Assembly (NCBI GenBank): GCA_041650805.1
Contig: JBAZKM010000001.1
Span: forward strand, 186,001-250,000
Origin: Candidatus Omnitrophota bacterium
Lineage (GTDB): Bacteria > Omnitrophota > Gorgyraeia > 2-01-FULL-45-10
Direction: 5' to 3'
Length of the DNA stretch: 64,000 nt
The notes beneath the pieces were generated by a model that saw nothing but the letters and a program-made list of their open reading frames with translations, ran no database searches and had not been told where the DNA came from. Of this stretch, positions 6,942-15,113 are shown piece after piece. Position numbers and translations under genes: made by a program. Numbering within the stretch: the first letter of the stretch is position 1; the number at the start of each line of letters is the position of its first letter.

Positions 6942-8153
6942 CTATTTCTTATTTATCAGTCCTTTGAATATGTCGATATACTCTTTCGCCTTTTCGATAT
7001 CGGTCTTCTGGCCGGTGGCGGCGCCTTCTCCCCTGGAGCCCATCTGTCCGATGACATCCGTTATCTTATCGACCGCCATGGAGGCGAGCGCCTGTTTCGA
7101 TATCGGCCCCAGGTAGAACTTGGGGTCGCCTATCTCGCCCTTTATCTTGAAGTCGAAGACGACTTCGCCGGAAGGGGTCGCGAAATATTTGGCCAGGTCC
7201 TGGACCGATGTCTGCCAGAACCCGGCATTCTCATATCCCCTCTTTATGTAAAAGACAAAATCGGATATGTGCACCTCGTTGGTCGACCCTATGCTGCCGT
7301 TATCGAAGTCAAAGATGAGGGTACCGGAGAATTTGCCCTTATTAAATACGAAGGGCGCATATTTATCGTAATACGGCTCAAACGTAAGGATGTCGAGGCC
7401 GGAGACCTCGAACCTGTTCGACATGGTGAGCTTCGGCGTCGCCGGGTCGAGCGATACGTCCCACTTTATGACCTCGCCCCGGTTCCCGCTAAGGTTGCCT
7501 TCGCCGGCGGAACTCAGCGCAAGCACCTTCGTATATGTGTCATCGAACCTCACCGTCACCCGGCCCTCTATATTCTCGAAAGTTATGATATTGGGCCTGG
7601 GGCCGATAAACCTGTCTGTGAATATTATCCTGCCGCCGCTTATCGTAAATGTCTCCGGCAGTTTCAGTATCTCCGACGGCTTCTTCCCGCCGGTCAGTTT
7701 CGAAACGAGCACCCCCTGAGGGTTGCCGGACGGCCTTGCCGCGGCCGGACGGCTGCCGGATCCCGGTTGCACGACCTCCCCCATCCCTTCTATATTCGTC
7801 TTACCGTCCCGGGACCTCTCTATCCTGAGGACAAAGTCCTTGAATAACGGGTCGAATATTTCGAACCCGTCGAGCGGGCTTTTACCCATCATGCGGTACG
7901 AGCAGGAGACCTTCCCTATCTCAAGCAGGTACTTCTCTGAAGAGCCGGGCGGGTTCAACACCTTGAAACCATCGAGCGATATCCTGCTGTTCCTGGCATC
8001 GAACGTTATAGTATCGATCCTGACAAAATCGGGTAGGGCGTTACGTATGATATTTTCGGCGGAGTACTGGATGACACGGTAGCGGTAGAAGTACACCGCG
8101 GCGCCGATGGCGACGCAGAGAAGCACTATTACGATGAGCAGACGTCTAAGCAT
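6942..8153 (-). CDS. AsmA-like/DUF748-type envelope protein
   Basis: About 403 residues, anchored by one N-terminal membrane segment (LLIVIVLLCVAIGAAVYFY), with a long periplasmic beta-rich body. The repeated pattern of a hydrophobic strand followed by 'LDGFKVLNPPG' and 'ITFDARNSRIS' resembles AsmA/DUF748 proteins, which bridge inner and outer membranes or influence lipid and protein traffic. I chose the ATG at 8153 (MLRRLLIVI); the longer reading from GTG at 8171 only adds residues (MTRVTS) written by the neighbouring octamer repeat. No good SD is seen apart from GGTGAC of that repeat. Family assignment is moderate. Confidence 0.68.
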   Translation of the reverse strand: MLRRLLIVIVLLCVAIGAAVYFYRYRVIQYSAENIIRNALPDFVRIDTITFDARNSRISLDGFKVLNPPGSSEKYLLEIGKVSCSYRMMGKSPLDGFEIFDPLFKDFVLRIERSRDGKTNIEGMGEVVQPGSGSRPAAARPSGNPQGVLVSKLTGGKKPSEILKLPETFTISGGRIIFTDRFIGPRPNIITFENIEGRVTVRFDDTYTKVLALSSAGEGNLSGNRGEVIKWDVSLDPATPKLTMSNRFEVSGLDILTFEPYYDKYAPFVFNKGKFSGTLIFDFDNGSIGSTNEVHISDFVFYIKRGYENAGFWQTSVQDLAKYFATPSGEVVFDFKIKGEIGDPKFYLGPISKQALASMAVDKITDVIGQMGSRGEGAATGQKTDIEKAKEYIDIFKGLINKK

Positions 8154-8188
8154 AGAGGTCACCCGAGTCACAAAGTCACGAATAAAAA

Positions 8189-8265
8189 GTCACCACGTCA
8201 CCATGTCACAAGGTCACACGTAAAAGCTTTTACTGGTGACGTGGTGTCTTGGTGACCTGGTGACC
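8189..8265. repeat. Octamer-repeat palindrome, short copy 1
   Basis: Two inverted arms of four GGTGACNT-type octamers around the centre GTAAAAGCTTTTAC. On the plus strand it keeps ATGTCACAAG, the start of the four-helix-bundle gene of the long copy, then a stop. It begins 7 bases after the stop of the PAC2 gene. Confidence 0.85.
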
Positions 8266-8272
8266 TGTTACA

Positions 8273-9199
8273 CTACTGTCCTTCTTCGAACAGATCCAAG
8301 AACCTGTCCTCGTAGAGCTTATACAGGTCCCACCTGTCGAGCTCCTTCTTCAGGATGCCGGCCTTCGTCTTATCGAGCTTTGCCTCGCGGAACATCTTCT
8401 CTATCTTCTCCATGATATAGCCGGGTATCTTCTTGTCCACGGGCGGCGTCTCAGGGGCTTCGTCCTCTATGGTGAAGGCATCCTTGACCTTATCCTCGAT
8501 GACGCTCATGCGCTCGTCCATCTCCTTTATATCCTCGATCATCTCCTGCCGGTCCACCTCAAAGGAGAGGATGCGCTCCAGGGCGTCGATTATGGCGTTC
8601 GATGCCTTCGGGTTCGGGAAGCTTATCGCGTATTGCGGCATCGTCGCCAGGAGGCACAGGGCGTCTATATTCCGTTCCTCCGCAAAGCCGAGGATAAGGC
8701 CGTTAAGCCCGGAGATGTGGCCTCCCTCCATCGGTTTCACCCCGGCCTTCGTGATGGTATCGAGGAGCGCCGCCCTGTTGGCCACGCCGTACACTTCCGG
8801 GGGCTCCCTGTAACTTACAGGCAGCGGGAAAGCCGCGCCCGTGAATATCATCTTCGTCCTGAAAGAAGCGGCCGCCTCGAGGACTTTCTTCAGAAGGGCT
8901 ATCCCCGCGGCACCCTGCAGCTGCACCTCCCCTTCGAACATCACTATATTCTTCTCTTTATCGTAATAGAAGACGTTGCGCGGCACCTCCGCGTACCTGG
9001 CTACGCCGTTCTCGACTATCACCGAATCGAGCACCGAGAACTTATCGATCTCTATTTCGGCTATCTCTACCGTCTTCATATTCCGCCTGAGGTAATCGAC
9101 CGTGCCGAGAGCTACATTACCCATGCCCGGCCAGCCTGCTATCATGACCGGCTCGACCACCTTTATATCTTTGAGTATCTTTATGCCTTCCGGTGCCAT
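8273..9199 (-). CDS. PAC2-family protein
   Basis: A 308-residue protein of the PAC2 (proteasome assembly chaperone 2-like, archaeal/actinobacterial PAC2) family. The family pattern is seen at the start: VEPVMIAGWPGMGNVALGTVDYLRRNM, then a beta-rich core with FTGAAFPLPVSY and GGHISGLNGLILGFAEERNIDALCLLATMP (given here as separate motifs). Residues about 220-308 form a charged helical extension absent from the shortest members. In bacteria the function is unknown; proteasome genes are not visible here. The next gene downstream is the AsmA-like protein, separated by the octamer palindrome. Confidence 0.8.
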   Translation of the reverse strand: MAPEGIKILKDIKVVEPVMIAGWPGMGNVALGTVDYLRRNMKTVEIAEIEIDKFSVLDSVIVENGVARYAEVPRNVFYYDKEKNIVMFEGEVQLQGAAGIALLKKVLEAAASFRTKMIFTGAAFPLPVSYREPPEVYGVANRAALLDTITKAGVKPMEGGHISGLNGLILGFAEERNIDALCLLATMPQYAISFPNPKASNAIIDALERILSFEVDRQEMIEDIKEMDERMSVIEDKVKDAFTIEDEAPETPPVDKKIPGYIMEKIEKMFREAKLDKTKAGILKKELDRWDLYKLYEDRFLDLFEEGQ

Positions 9200-9217
9200 C
9201 CTGATCCTGTCCGGGCG

Positions 9218-9760
9218 CTATTTGCCCCACAACCCCCGGTTATTCTCCCTCGCCTCTTTCTGCAACTTCGCGAAAGTGTCGGCGAATTTCACGTTCGGGG
9301 GCACAGTCATGACTTCGCCGTACCCTTCCTCAACGATCTTTGCGTTCACGAACGTCCCGTCCTCGAGATATACGTATGCCAGGAGGCGTTTGTACTTATC
9401 GCGTTTTTCGACATCAAAATCGAGGCGCACGTTCCTGCCCGCGCACAGTTTCTTTGTAAAAGATGACGCCCTCCTGCCCAGGGCCTCTATCACCTTCATA
9501 TCCTTACCGCTGCGGCGTGCATCCCGCACGAGCTTGCTATTATACCTCGCCTCGGGCGTATCCACGCCTATAAGGCGGACTTTCTCGCCGTTTGATATCT
9601 GCAGGGTATCGCCGTCAATGACGCGCGTTACCCGGAAAAACTCTTTTTTGGTATGACCTTCCTGCGTGGAGGAGAGCGATGTGACGACCCAATAGAGGAG
9701 CGCTGCCGCAGTGAGCGTAATGACCCTGAGACGCGCCTTCCCGAAGGATCTGTCTATCAC
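9218..9760 (-). CDS. Thermonuclease-like (SNase) protein, membrane-anchored or secreted
   Basis: Staphylococcal-nuclease fold enzyme that hydrolyses DNA or RNA outside the cytoplasm. Of 180 residues, 12-28 are a hydrophobic export signal or anchor; the SNase domain spans about 40-178. Visible active-site elements: RVTRVIDGDTLQISNGEKVRLIGVDTPE (metal Asp, Arg and Glu of the family) and DKYKRLLAYVY with the second conserved Arg. It ends NNRGLWGK, the normal family end. It lies 18 bases upstream of the PAC2 gene start and follows a small membrane protein. Confidence 0.88.
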   Translation of the reverse strand: MIDRSFGKARLRVITLTAAALLYWVVTSLSSTQEGHTKKEFFRVTRVIDGDTLQISNGEKVRLIGVDTPEARYNSKLVRDARRSGKDMKVIEALGRRASSFTKKLCAGRNVRLDFDVEKRDKYKRLLAYVYLEDGTFVNAKIVEEGYGEVMTVPPNVKFADTFAKLQKEARENNRGLWGK

Positions 9761-9771
9761 GGGATCCCTGC

Positions 9772-10002
9772 CTATTTGGCCTTGCGTCCCCGCTCCGGGA
9801 TCACGGCCATGACCTCTTCGCCGTTACCCTGCGAAGGCAGCTGGACCTTCCGCCACACGCCGGAGTTCACTATCCAGGCGTCGCCGGTCAAACGGTCGAC
9901 CCTTACTACAACAGGAGAATCCACTATGACCGTGTAGCGGAATTCCAGGAGAGCCGCTATGCTCACGACCAGTATTACGATAGCAATTATGATATTTTTC
10001 AC
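9772..10002 (-). CDS. Small single-pass membrane protein of unknown function
   Basis: 76 residues. An N-terminal membrane segment (IIIAIVILVVSIAALLEF) is followed by a short exported domain with the pattern VVRVDRLTGDAWIVNSGVWR, a strand-turn-strand motif often seen in small conserved periplasmic proteins. The end is basic (RGRKAK). SD GGAGG precedes the ATG. It lies 18 bases after the glycine-zipper gene and 12 bases before the nuclease gene, so the three probably share a transcript. Confidence 0.7.
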   Translation of the reverse strand: MKNIIIAIVILVVSIAALLEFRYTVIVDSPVVVRVDRLTGDAWIVNSGVWRKVQLPSQGNGEEVMAVIPERGRKAK

Positions 10003-10020
10003 GATACACCTCCCGTATGA

Positions 10021-10722
10021 TTAATAGTATATCTCTTCTTCGGAGACGACCTTGCCGCTTTCGTCGTACTTGCGGATTATCTTCTTACGGGTGCCGTCCG
10101 GCATGACTTCGTAGCCCGGCTGCTGGGCCTGCTGGGTCACCTGCTGCTGGGTGGCCTGTCTCTTCGGTATCCTGCGGTAGACCTTGCCGCGCCTCTGTTC
10201 GGCCGGCTGGGTCAACGTGTCGAGGAGCGCATTCCCTATGACAGAGGTGCCGGCGCCTATGAGAGCACCCTTACCGGCGTCACCGCCGGAAGCGCCTGCC
10301 GCTATCGCGCCCGTGCCCGCTCCAAGAAGGCCCTGTTTTATTATGTTGGACGAACCGGACTGCTGAGGCGGTTCCTCGTAATACTCCTCCGGCTGTTCCT
10401 CATAGTAATAATAATCGTCGTCCTGGGCGACCGGCGCGCTGCTCACCCTGCGCGGCGCCGAGGAGGAAGAAGATGATGGCCCTGTCAATGAATCGAGAAG
10501 GGCGCTTCCGATGACCGATGTGCCTGCGCCTATAAGGGCGCCCTGCCCCGCCTTTCCGCCTGAGGCGCTGGCCGCTATCGCGCCCGTACCGGCCCCCAAT
10601 AACCCCTGCTTAAGCACGTTCCTTGTGCTGTCATCCACCCCGTAAAGAGGGACGGCGGCACACATAACGATCACTGCCGCGAGCACCACCATTGCAACCT
10701 GTCTTGCCTTTATCTTCTCCAT
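10021..10722 (-). CDS. Glycine-zipper protein with an internal domain duplication
   Basis: Secreted 233-residue protein. After a signal peptide ending near YGVDD, a glycine-zipper block (KQGLLGAGTGAIAASASGG...ALIGAGTSVIGSALLD) occurs at about 38-80 and again, almost identical, at 128-170. A Ser run and a Tyr/Glu-rich linker (DDDYYYYEEQPEEYYEEPPQ) separate the two. A Gln-rich stretch leads to the C-terminal tag IIRKYDESGKVVSEEE, shared with the glycine-zipper gene at 15114-15524. Glycine zippers pack against membranes; an outer-membrane role is likely but unproven. It has its own promoter and a GGAGG SD. Confidence 0.8.
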   Translation of the reverse strand: MEKIKARQVAMVVLAAVIVMCAAVPLYGVDDSTRNVLKQGLLGAGTGAIAASASGGKAGQGALIGAGTSVIGSALLDSLTGPSSSSSSAPRRVSSAPVAQDDDYYYYEEQPEEYYEEPPQQSGSSNIIKQGLLGAGTGAIAAGASGGDAGKGALIGAGTSVIGNALLDTLTQPAEQRRGKVYRRIPKRQATQQQVTQQAQQPGYEVMPDGTRKKIIRKYDESGKVVSEEEIYY

Positions 10723-10752
10723 ATATATCCTCCTATTATTGATTGCCGTATA

Positions 10753-10781
10753 ATTATAGTATTAATTACTTAAAAACTCAA
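10753..10781 (-). promoter_or_regulatory. Sigma-70 promoter of the duplicated glycine-zipper gene
   Basis: On the minus strand TTGAGT (10776-10781), 17-base spacer, perfect TATAAT (10753-10758). Start of transcription is about 25 bases before the ATG. Confidence 0.7.
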
Positions 10782-10792
10782 GGATAATACAA

Positions 10793-10816
10793 CCCCCATA
10801 CCCCATACCCTATACC
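10793..10816. repeat. TAGGGTA-type heptamer array at the end of the FAD oxidase gene
   Basis: Three to four units of TATAGGG/TATGGGG on the minus strand. The array supplies the stop codon TAG of the FAD oxidase gene. Confidence 0.75.
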
Positions 10817-12303
10817 CTACTCAGCTCTTCCGCCGCAAATATATTGCCCGGGCTGAGGATCCCATCCGGATCGAGCGCCTTCTTCAGCCGTGCCATCTCC
10901 CGGACCCCTTCCTTCCCGTACATCTCCTCCAGGTACCTGTGGCGCGTCTTGCCGATGCCGTGTTCGGCAGAGACCGTGCCGCCCAGGGCCACGCCCTTCC
11001 TGACAAATTTAAGGCAAAGCTCCTGTGAACGCCGCGCCTCGTCTTCGGACCTGGGCAGCAGGTTCACATGGACGTGGTTCTCTCCTATATGGCCGAATAT
11101 GACGTGCTCGATACGCGTATCCCTGAGCAGGTCCGTATAGAACCGCATCATCTCATAAGACCCCTTGTCGGGCACGGCTATATCTGTGCTAAGCTTCCTG
11201 AAGCCGCTTCGCCTGACGATGTCGTTTATGGTCTCCGGTATCGCATACCTGAAGGCAGTAAAATCATCGAGCTCTTTTTCGTTCATGGCGACCCATGTGT
11301 CATCGAGCGAGGAACGGTGGCGCGATATGAGGCGTTCCACTATCCCGAACCGGGCGTCGTCCCTGCCTCCGGGGAGTTCCTCTTCGAAGAATATGGCGGC
11401 CCGGGCCTTCCCGGGGACATTCTTATTTCCGGACCGCAGCATCCCTACGGCGTTCGTGTCGAAATACTCCACCGACAGGACATCGAGCGTCTCCGTCTTC
11501 CTGCCGGCCATCCGCCTTTGCGACATCGTCTTCAGTTCCGAGGCAAAACCCCATGCATCGCGGGGGGCCGTAAAGAAGACGAAACAGCCGAATATCCCCC
11601 GGGGCTTTTCCGCCAGGCCCATCTCCGCTTCCGTTATGACGGATAGGGTCCCCTCCTGTCCGATGAAGAGGTCTATAAGGTCCATACCGTCCCTGGCATA
11701 ATATCCCGCCGAATTTTTCACGTCCGGCATCCTGTAGGACGGGAACGGCAGCCGCAGTAGAGCGCCGCTTGCGGTCATCATACCGGGCATCTTCCCCGAG
11801 AGGAACTTCTCCCCCCGCCTCAGTTCGAGCATAGACCCGTCGGCCATCACCATCTTCAGTCGTTTAACGTGTTTTCGCGTAGGGCCGTATTTAAAAGACC
11901 TGGCGCCTGAGGCGTTTGTGGCTATCGTCCCGCCGACGAAGGCGGTCCTTTCGGTCGGGTGGCACGGGTAAAAAAGCCCGTTCTTTTCGGCGGCCGCCTT
12001 GAACTCCTCCACGAGGACGCCTGCCTGGACCGTGCCGGCCATAGCGCCTCCCGATATATCCATGATCCCGTTCAGCCGCTCCATCGACACCACAGTCCCG
12101 CCGAACGGTATCCTGCCGCCCGTAGTGCCTGTGCCGCCCCCTGTTATATAGAGCGGTGTCTTCTTTGAGGCGGCCTCCCGGACCGCTTCCGCAACCTCAC
12201 CCGCGTCACCGGGGATGACGACCTTTTCGGCGTACCCTCCCTGGAGGTTCGAGCTGTCCTCCAGGTACGGACGCATAGTATCTATGTCGGTCTTCACTAT
12301 CAT
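10810..12303 (-). CDS. FAD-binding oxidase, GlcD/D-lactate dehydrogenase type
   Basis: Flavoprotein of the vanillyl-alcohol oxidase superfamily that oxidises a 2-hydroxy acid such as glycolate or D-lactate. Of 497 residues, the FAD-binding PCMH domain spans about 20-220 (PLYITGGGTGTTGGRIPFGG, then FVGGTIATNASGARSFKYG) and the C-terminal oxidase domain 250-490 with HIGENHVHVNLLP and VSAEHGIGKTRHRYLEEMYG-like motifs. No iron-sulfur domain is fused and no glcE/glcF partner is adjacent, so the electron acceptor is unclear. The last two codons and stop come from the TAGGGTA array. It begins 7 bases after the patatin fusion gene. Confidence 0.9.
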   Translation of the reverse strand: MIVKTDIDTMRPYLEDSSNLQGGYAEKVVIPGDAGEVAEAVREAASKKTPLYITGGGTGTTGGRIPFGGTVVSMERLNGIMDISGGAMAGTVQAGVLVEEFKAAAEKNGLFYPCHPTERTAFVGGTIATNASGARSFKYGPTRKHVKRLKMVMADGSMLELRRGEKFLSGKMPGMMTASGALLRLPFPSYRMPDVKNSAGYYARDGMDLIDLFIGQEGTLSVITEAEMGLAEKPRGIFGCFVFFTAPRDAWGFASELKTMSQRRMAGRKTETLDVLSVEYFDTNAVGMLRSGNKNVPGKARAAIFFEEELPGGRDDARFGIVERLISRHRSSLDDTWVAMNEKELDDFTAFRYAIPETINDIVRRSGFRKLSTDIAVPDKGSYEMMRFYTDLLRDTRIEHVIFGHIGENHVHVNLLPRSEDEARRSQELCLKFVRKGVALGGTVSAEHGIGKTRHRYLEEMYGKEGVREMARLKKALDPDGILSPGNIFAAEELSRV

Positions 12304-12310
12304 AATATCT

Positions 12311-14266
12311 TCAGCTTGCGATCAGCTCTTTCATGCGGGAGATATACTTCGAGGCCTCTTCCTCTCCGGACTTTATTATCCTGGTACCCTCATATATCTC
12401 ATACCATTCCACTGCCGGTAGGACGGGATGTATGGCTATATCGGCCGTTTCGGAACTCATTTCGGCCAGGAGATATTCGCTTGCCTGGATGCTGTTCACG
12501 ATCACGTCGAAGATGCTCGTCACCTTCTTTTTCGATCTCTGTATATCCTGGGGGCTCGGGAGCGTATTCACGGCAATGATCTTCGTCACCCCCGCCCTTG
12601 CGAGGACACTCGTCGGAAGCGGGTTTATTATACCCCCGTCCACAAGGGGCCTCCCGGCTATCATCACCGGCTCGAAGACGCCCGGTATCGCTACGGATGC
12701 CGAGATGGCGTCCACGACGCTCCCCTTCTCGAGGACGACCTCTTCGCGTGTCTCTATATCGCAGGTCGCTATCTTGAACGGCAAACGGAGATCGTAAAAT
12801 GTCATGTCGCCCAGGTGCGCATGAAAAAATTTCCTCAGCTCCGCGCCTTTGATTATCCCCTTAACCGGAAAGACAGGGTCTATAAGGCGGAGCGCCTTTA
12901 TCTTGTGTTTGAACTCCATCATTATCTTTTCCATCTCGAAAGAGTCCTTGCCGGAGGCCCATAACGCCCCCATGAACGCCCCGACGCTAGTCCCGGAGAG
13001 CATATCTACAGGGATCCGCTCCCTCTCTATCACCCTCAAGACGCCTATATGCGCAAGCCCCAGGGCCGCGCCGCATCCCAGGGCCAGGCCGACGAGGCAC
13101 CCGCCGACCTCGCGCGATATCCTGCGGACCGCCCTCGAATATTCGCACTCCGGGAAGGCGGACGAAAGCGGACTTCCCGCCTTAAGCGCCTTCCGCCGCA
13201 TCGCATCATCGACGGGCGGCAGTGTCGCATATATGCCGTGCTTGAGCATCTTTGTCTTTTCATCGAAGCCGACTTCGCCGGGCGCCCCGAACTCATTCAC
13301 TATGACCTTTATGCGCTGCGCCATCTCGGCCGATGACTTCGTAAGCTCATCTATCATCTTCTTCGTCGATATCAGGCTCGGTTCATCGGAGGCGGTTATT
13401 ATATGTATTATATCCGACTGCTTCAGCGACTCGAATGTAGTCCGGCCCATGTGCGTGGGAAGGTCCGCCACCACGTAGTGGTAATCGTTGGTCAGATAGC
13501 TCAAAAGGGGCACTATGTGCGTTACGTCCCCGTCGTCGTCCGTACGGTACGGTATATTCAATATGTCTATACCCAGCGGGTGGCGAGCTATGCTCCTTAT
13601 GACGGAGGATTCATTGAAGAACGGCGAGTCCAGGCCAAGCGGTCTCACCCCGTCTTTGATCCCGAGGAGGTCCGATATCTCGGTGCCCTCCCTGCTTATG
13701 TCGAGGAGTATGACCTTCTTATTCGTCTGGGACCTGAGAGAGACGGCCAGATTCACGGCATAATGAGTCGCTCCGACCTTATCGGGGGTACCGAATACGG
13801 ATATGATGGTGCTCTCGAAGACCCTCTTTTCGTGAATATCTTTACGCTTAAGCCGGCGCGACAGCGTCTCGCCGAGACGTATGGCGAGGACGGGCAACCG
13901 CTTCAGCATTTTGTCGAAATCTTTTTTTGGGATCTTGAGCAGGATAGAATCGTTCACCGTTTCAACGGTGGCCGAATGGGGTTCGCTTGTGAGTATAGAG
14001 ATTATGCCGAAAAATCTTCCGCGCTTGAGATATTCCAGGTCCTCTTTCCCTGAGGGCCTCGTTATATAGACCCTGAGGCGCCCTGTGATCACGCAGTAGA
14101 ACGCGTCTGCGGCCTCGCCTTCCCTGTATATAGCGGTATCTTTTTTGTACTCGGCTATGGCGCTTACGGCGGCAACGGCCTTCTTATCTTTCTGCGAAAG
14201 GCCGGCGAAGACGGGAAGCTGGTCTATTATAAAGAGCTTCTCCTGCAGGCGCAGCGGATCATCCAT
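12311..14266 (-). CDS. Three-domain fusion: cyclic-nucleotide-binding, MinD/CpaE-like, patatin-like phospholipase
   Basis: About 651 residues. Residues 15-130 form a cNMP-binding domain (YREGEAADAFYCVITGRLRV). Residues 155-385 resemble a MinD/ParA/CpaE fold (VILLDISREGTEISDLLG), but the P-loop reads GTPDKVGATHYAVNLA with no catalytic Lys, so ATP hydrolysis is doubtful. Residues about 392-560 are a patatin/NTE domain: oxyanion loop GCGAALGLAHIGVL, nucleophile GTSVG and catalytic DGG. The phospholipase residues are intact. I chose the ATG at 14266, behind AAAGGTGAGG, over GTG at 14275. Plausibly a ligand-gated lipid hydrolase or transferase at the membrane. Confidence 0.88.
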   Translation of the reverse strand: MDDPLRLQEKLFIIDQLPVFAGLSQKDKKAVAAVSAIAEYKKDTAIYREGEAADAFYCVITGRLRVYITRPSGKEDLEYLKRGRFFGIISILTSEPHSATVETVNDSILLKIPKKDFDKMLKRLPVLAIRLGETLSRRLKRKDIHEKRVFESTIISVFGTPDKVGATHYAVNLAVSLRSQTNKKVILLDISREGTEISDLLGIKDGVRPLGLDSPFFNESSVIRSIARHPLGIDILNIPYRTDDDGDVTHIVPLLSYLTNDYHYVVADLPTHMGRTTFESLKQSDIIHIITASDEPSLISTKKMIDELTKSSAEMAQRIKVIVNEFGAPGEVGFDEKTKMLKHGIYATLPPVDDAMRRKALKAGSPLSSAFPECEYSRAVRRISREVGGCLVGLALGCGAALGLAHIGVLRVIERERIPVDMLSGTSVGAFMGALWASGKDSFEMEKIMMEFKHKIKALRLIDPVFPVKGIIKGAELRKFFHAHLGDMTFYDLRLPFKIATCDIETREEVVLEKGSVVDAISASVAIPGVFEPVMIAGRPLVDGGIINPLPTSVLARAGVTKIIAVNTLPSPQDIQRSKKKVTSIFDVIVNSIQASEYLLAEMSSETADIAIHPVLPAVEWYEIYEGTRIIKSGEEEASKYISRMKELIAS

Positions 14267-14299
14267 TATCCTCACCTTTCAGTGAAGGCGCATAAAGAC

Positions 14300-14340
14300 A
14301 AGAGGACGGCTCCCTGGAAAGTCCAAGAACCGTCCTCTTT
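14300..14340 (-). terminator. Hairpin terminator after the TIGR04073-like gene
   Basis: Ten-base-pair stem AAGAGGACGG/CCGTCCTCTT around a loop with a small inner stem. The stem lies about 20 bases after the stop of the TIGR04073-like gene; the T-tract on that strand is imperfect. Confidence 0.6.
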
Positions 14341-14358
14341 AAAGATCTCCCGGATATC

Positions 14359-14703
14359 TTATTTATATCCGCAGAACGGGCAAGTATCCAATGAAGCAAC
14401 CGACTCACCCGGTGTCCAGAACGTTACTACCTCTACCGCTCCTGCGCCGGTCCTGGTGATCGCGTTCCCTACACCCCTGAAGAAACCGACTATCGGGTTA
14501 CCGCCTTCGGCAACGACCTTACCAGGCCTGAAGAAAATTTCAGTCCATCCGAATGCAACGTTACAAAGACCGCTGCCGAGACGTGAACCCCACGTCTTCT
14601 GCATATCGGCCCCTTTCAGGTTCGAGCACATCTGGCATTCCGCAGACGCTATCGATGCGGAAAGCAGCAGCACCGCCACTACCATTAACATCTTCTTCAT
14701 CAT
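14359..14703 (-). CDS. Exosortase-system-associated protein, TIGR04073-like
   Basis: Secreted 114-residue protein with a signal peptide (MMKKMLMVVAVLLLSASIASA). The mature part matches the TIGR04073 family found in genomes with exosortase systems: WGSRLGSGLCNVAFGWTEIF, then a GNPIVGFFRGVGNAITRTGAG-like glycine-rich amphipathic block. Two CxxC pairs (CQMC near the new N-terminus, CPFC at the end) suggest disulfides or metal binding. SD GGAGGTGGG precedes two ATGs. Function unknown; the link with the exosortase-type EPS genes at 1-3049 is by family association. It is closed by the hairpin terminator at 14300-14340. Confidence 0.8.
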   Translation of the reverse strand: MMKKMLMVVAVLLLSASIASAECQMCSNLKGADMQKTWGSRLGSGLCNVAFGWTEIFFRPGKVVAEGGNPIVGFFRGVGNAITRTGAGAVEVVTFWTPGESVASLDTCPFCGYK

Positions 14704-14723
14704 CCCACCTCCTTTTTTCCCTT

Positions 14724-15098
14724 TTACAGACCGAGGATCTCCCTGACCCTCTTTACCAGCTTCTCTATATCGATCGGTTTGATGAAATAATCCACTACAC
14801 CGACCGCATAAGCCCTCTTTATGTCGGATTCGTCCGAAAGCGCAGAAACGATTATTATCGGCAGGTCTTTTGTGGCAGGATTTCTCTTTATGGCTTCGCA
14901 GGCCTGCAGGCCGTTTATCCCGGGCATCTTCACATCCATGAGTATCAGGTCGGGAAGTTTTGTGGCGAGTTCCAGCCCCGCCTCTACGGCGCTGGTGGCC
15001 AGGACGACTTCGATGCCGCGCAACTCCATCGAATCCCTCAGGATCCTCAGGAAGTCCTCTTCGTCGTCTACTATCAGTATTCTTTTCCGGGGTGTCAT
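14724..15098 (-). CDS. Stand-alone response regulator receiver (CheY-like)
   Basis: Single receiver domain of 124 residues with no output domain. Acidic pocket DDEED near residue 11-15, phospho-acceptor Asp in LILMDVKMPGINGL near 55, Ser in IIIVSALSDE near 84 and the conserved Lys in FIKPIDIEKL near 106 are all present, so phosphorylation should work. No histidine kinase is adjacent; the HAMP protein at 21001 lacks a kinase domain. It lies between two small secreted-protein genes. Confidence 0.92.
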   Translation of the reverse strand: MTPRKRILIVDDEEDFLRILRDSMELRGIEVVLATSAVEAGLELATKLPDLILMDVKMPGINGLQACEAIKRNPATKDLPIIIVSALSDESDIKRAYAVGVVDYFIKPIDIEKLVKRVREILGL

Positions 15099-15113
15099 TC
15101 TATGATAAGATAA

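Noticed and set aside
8154..8171. Longer N-terminus for the AsmA-like gene (MTRVTS)
   Set aside because: Written by the octamer repeat; the hydrophobic anchor starts right after the ATG at 8153.
12311..14266. Active ParA-type partition ATPase
   Set aside because: Walker A Lys is missing and the domain is fused between cNMP-binding and patatin parts, with no ParB or parS nearby.
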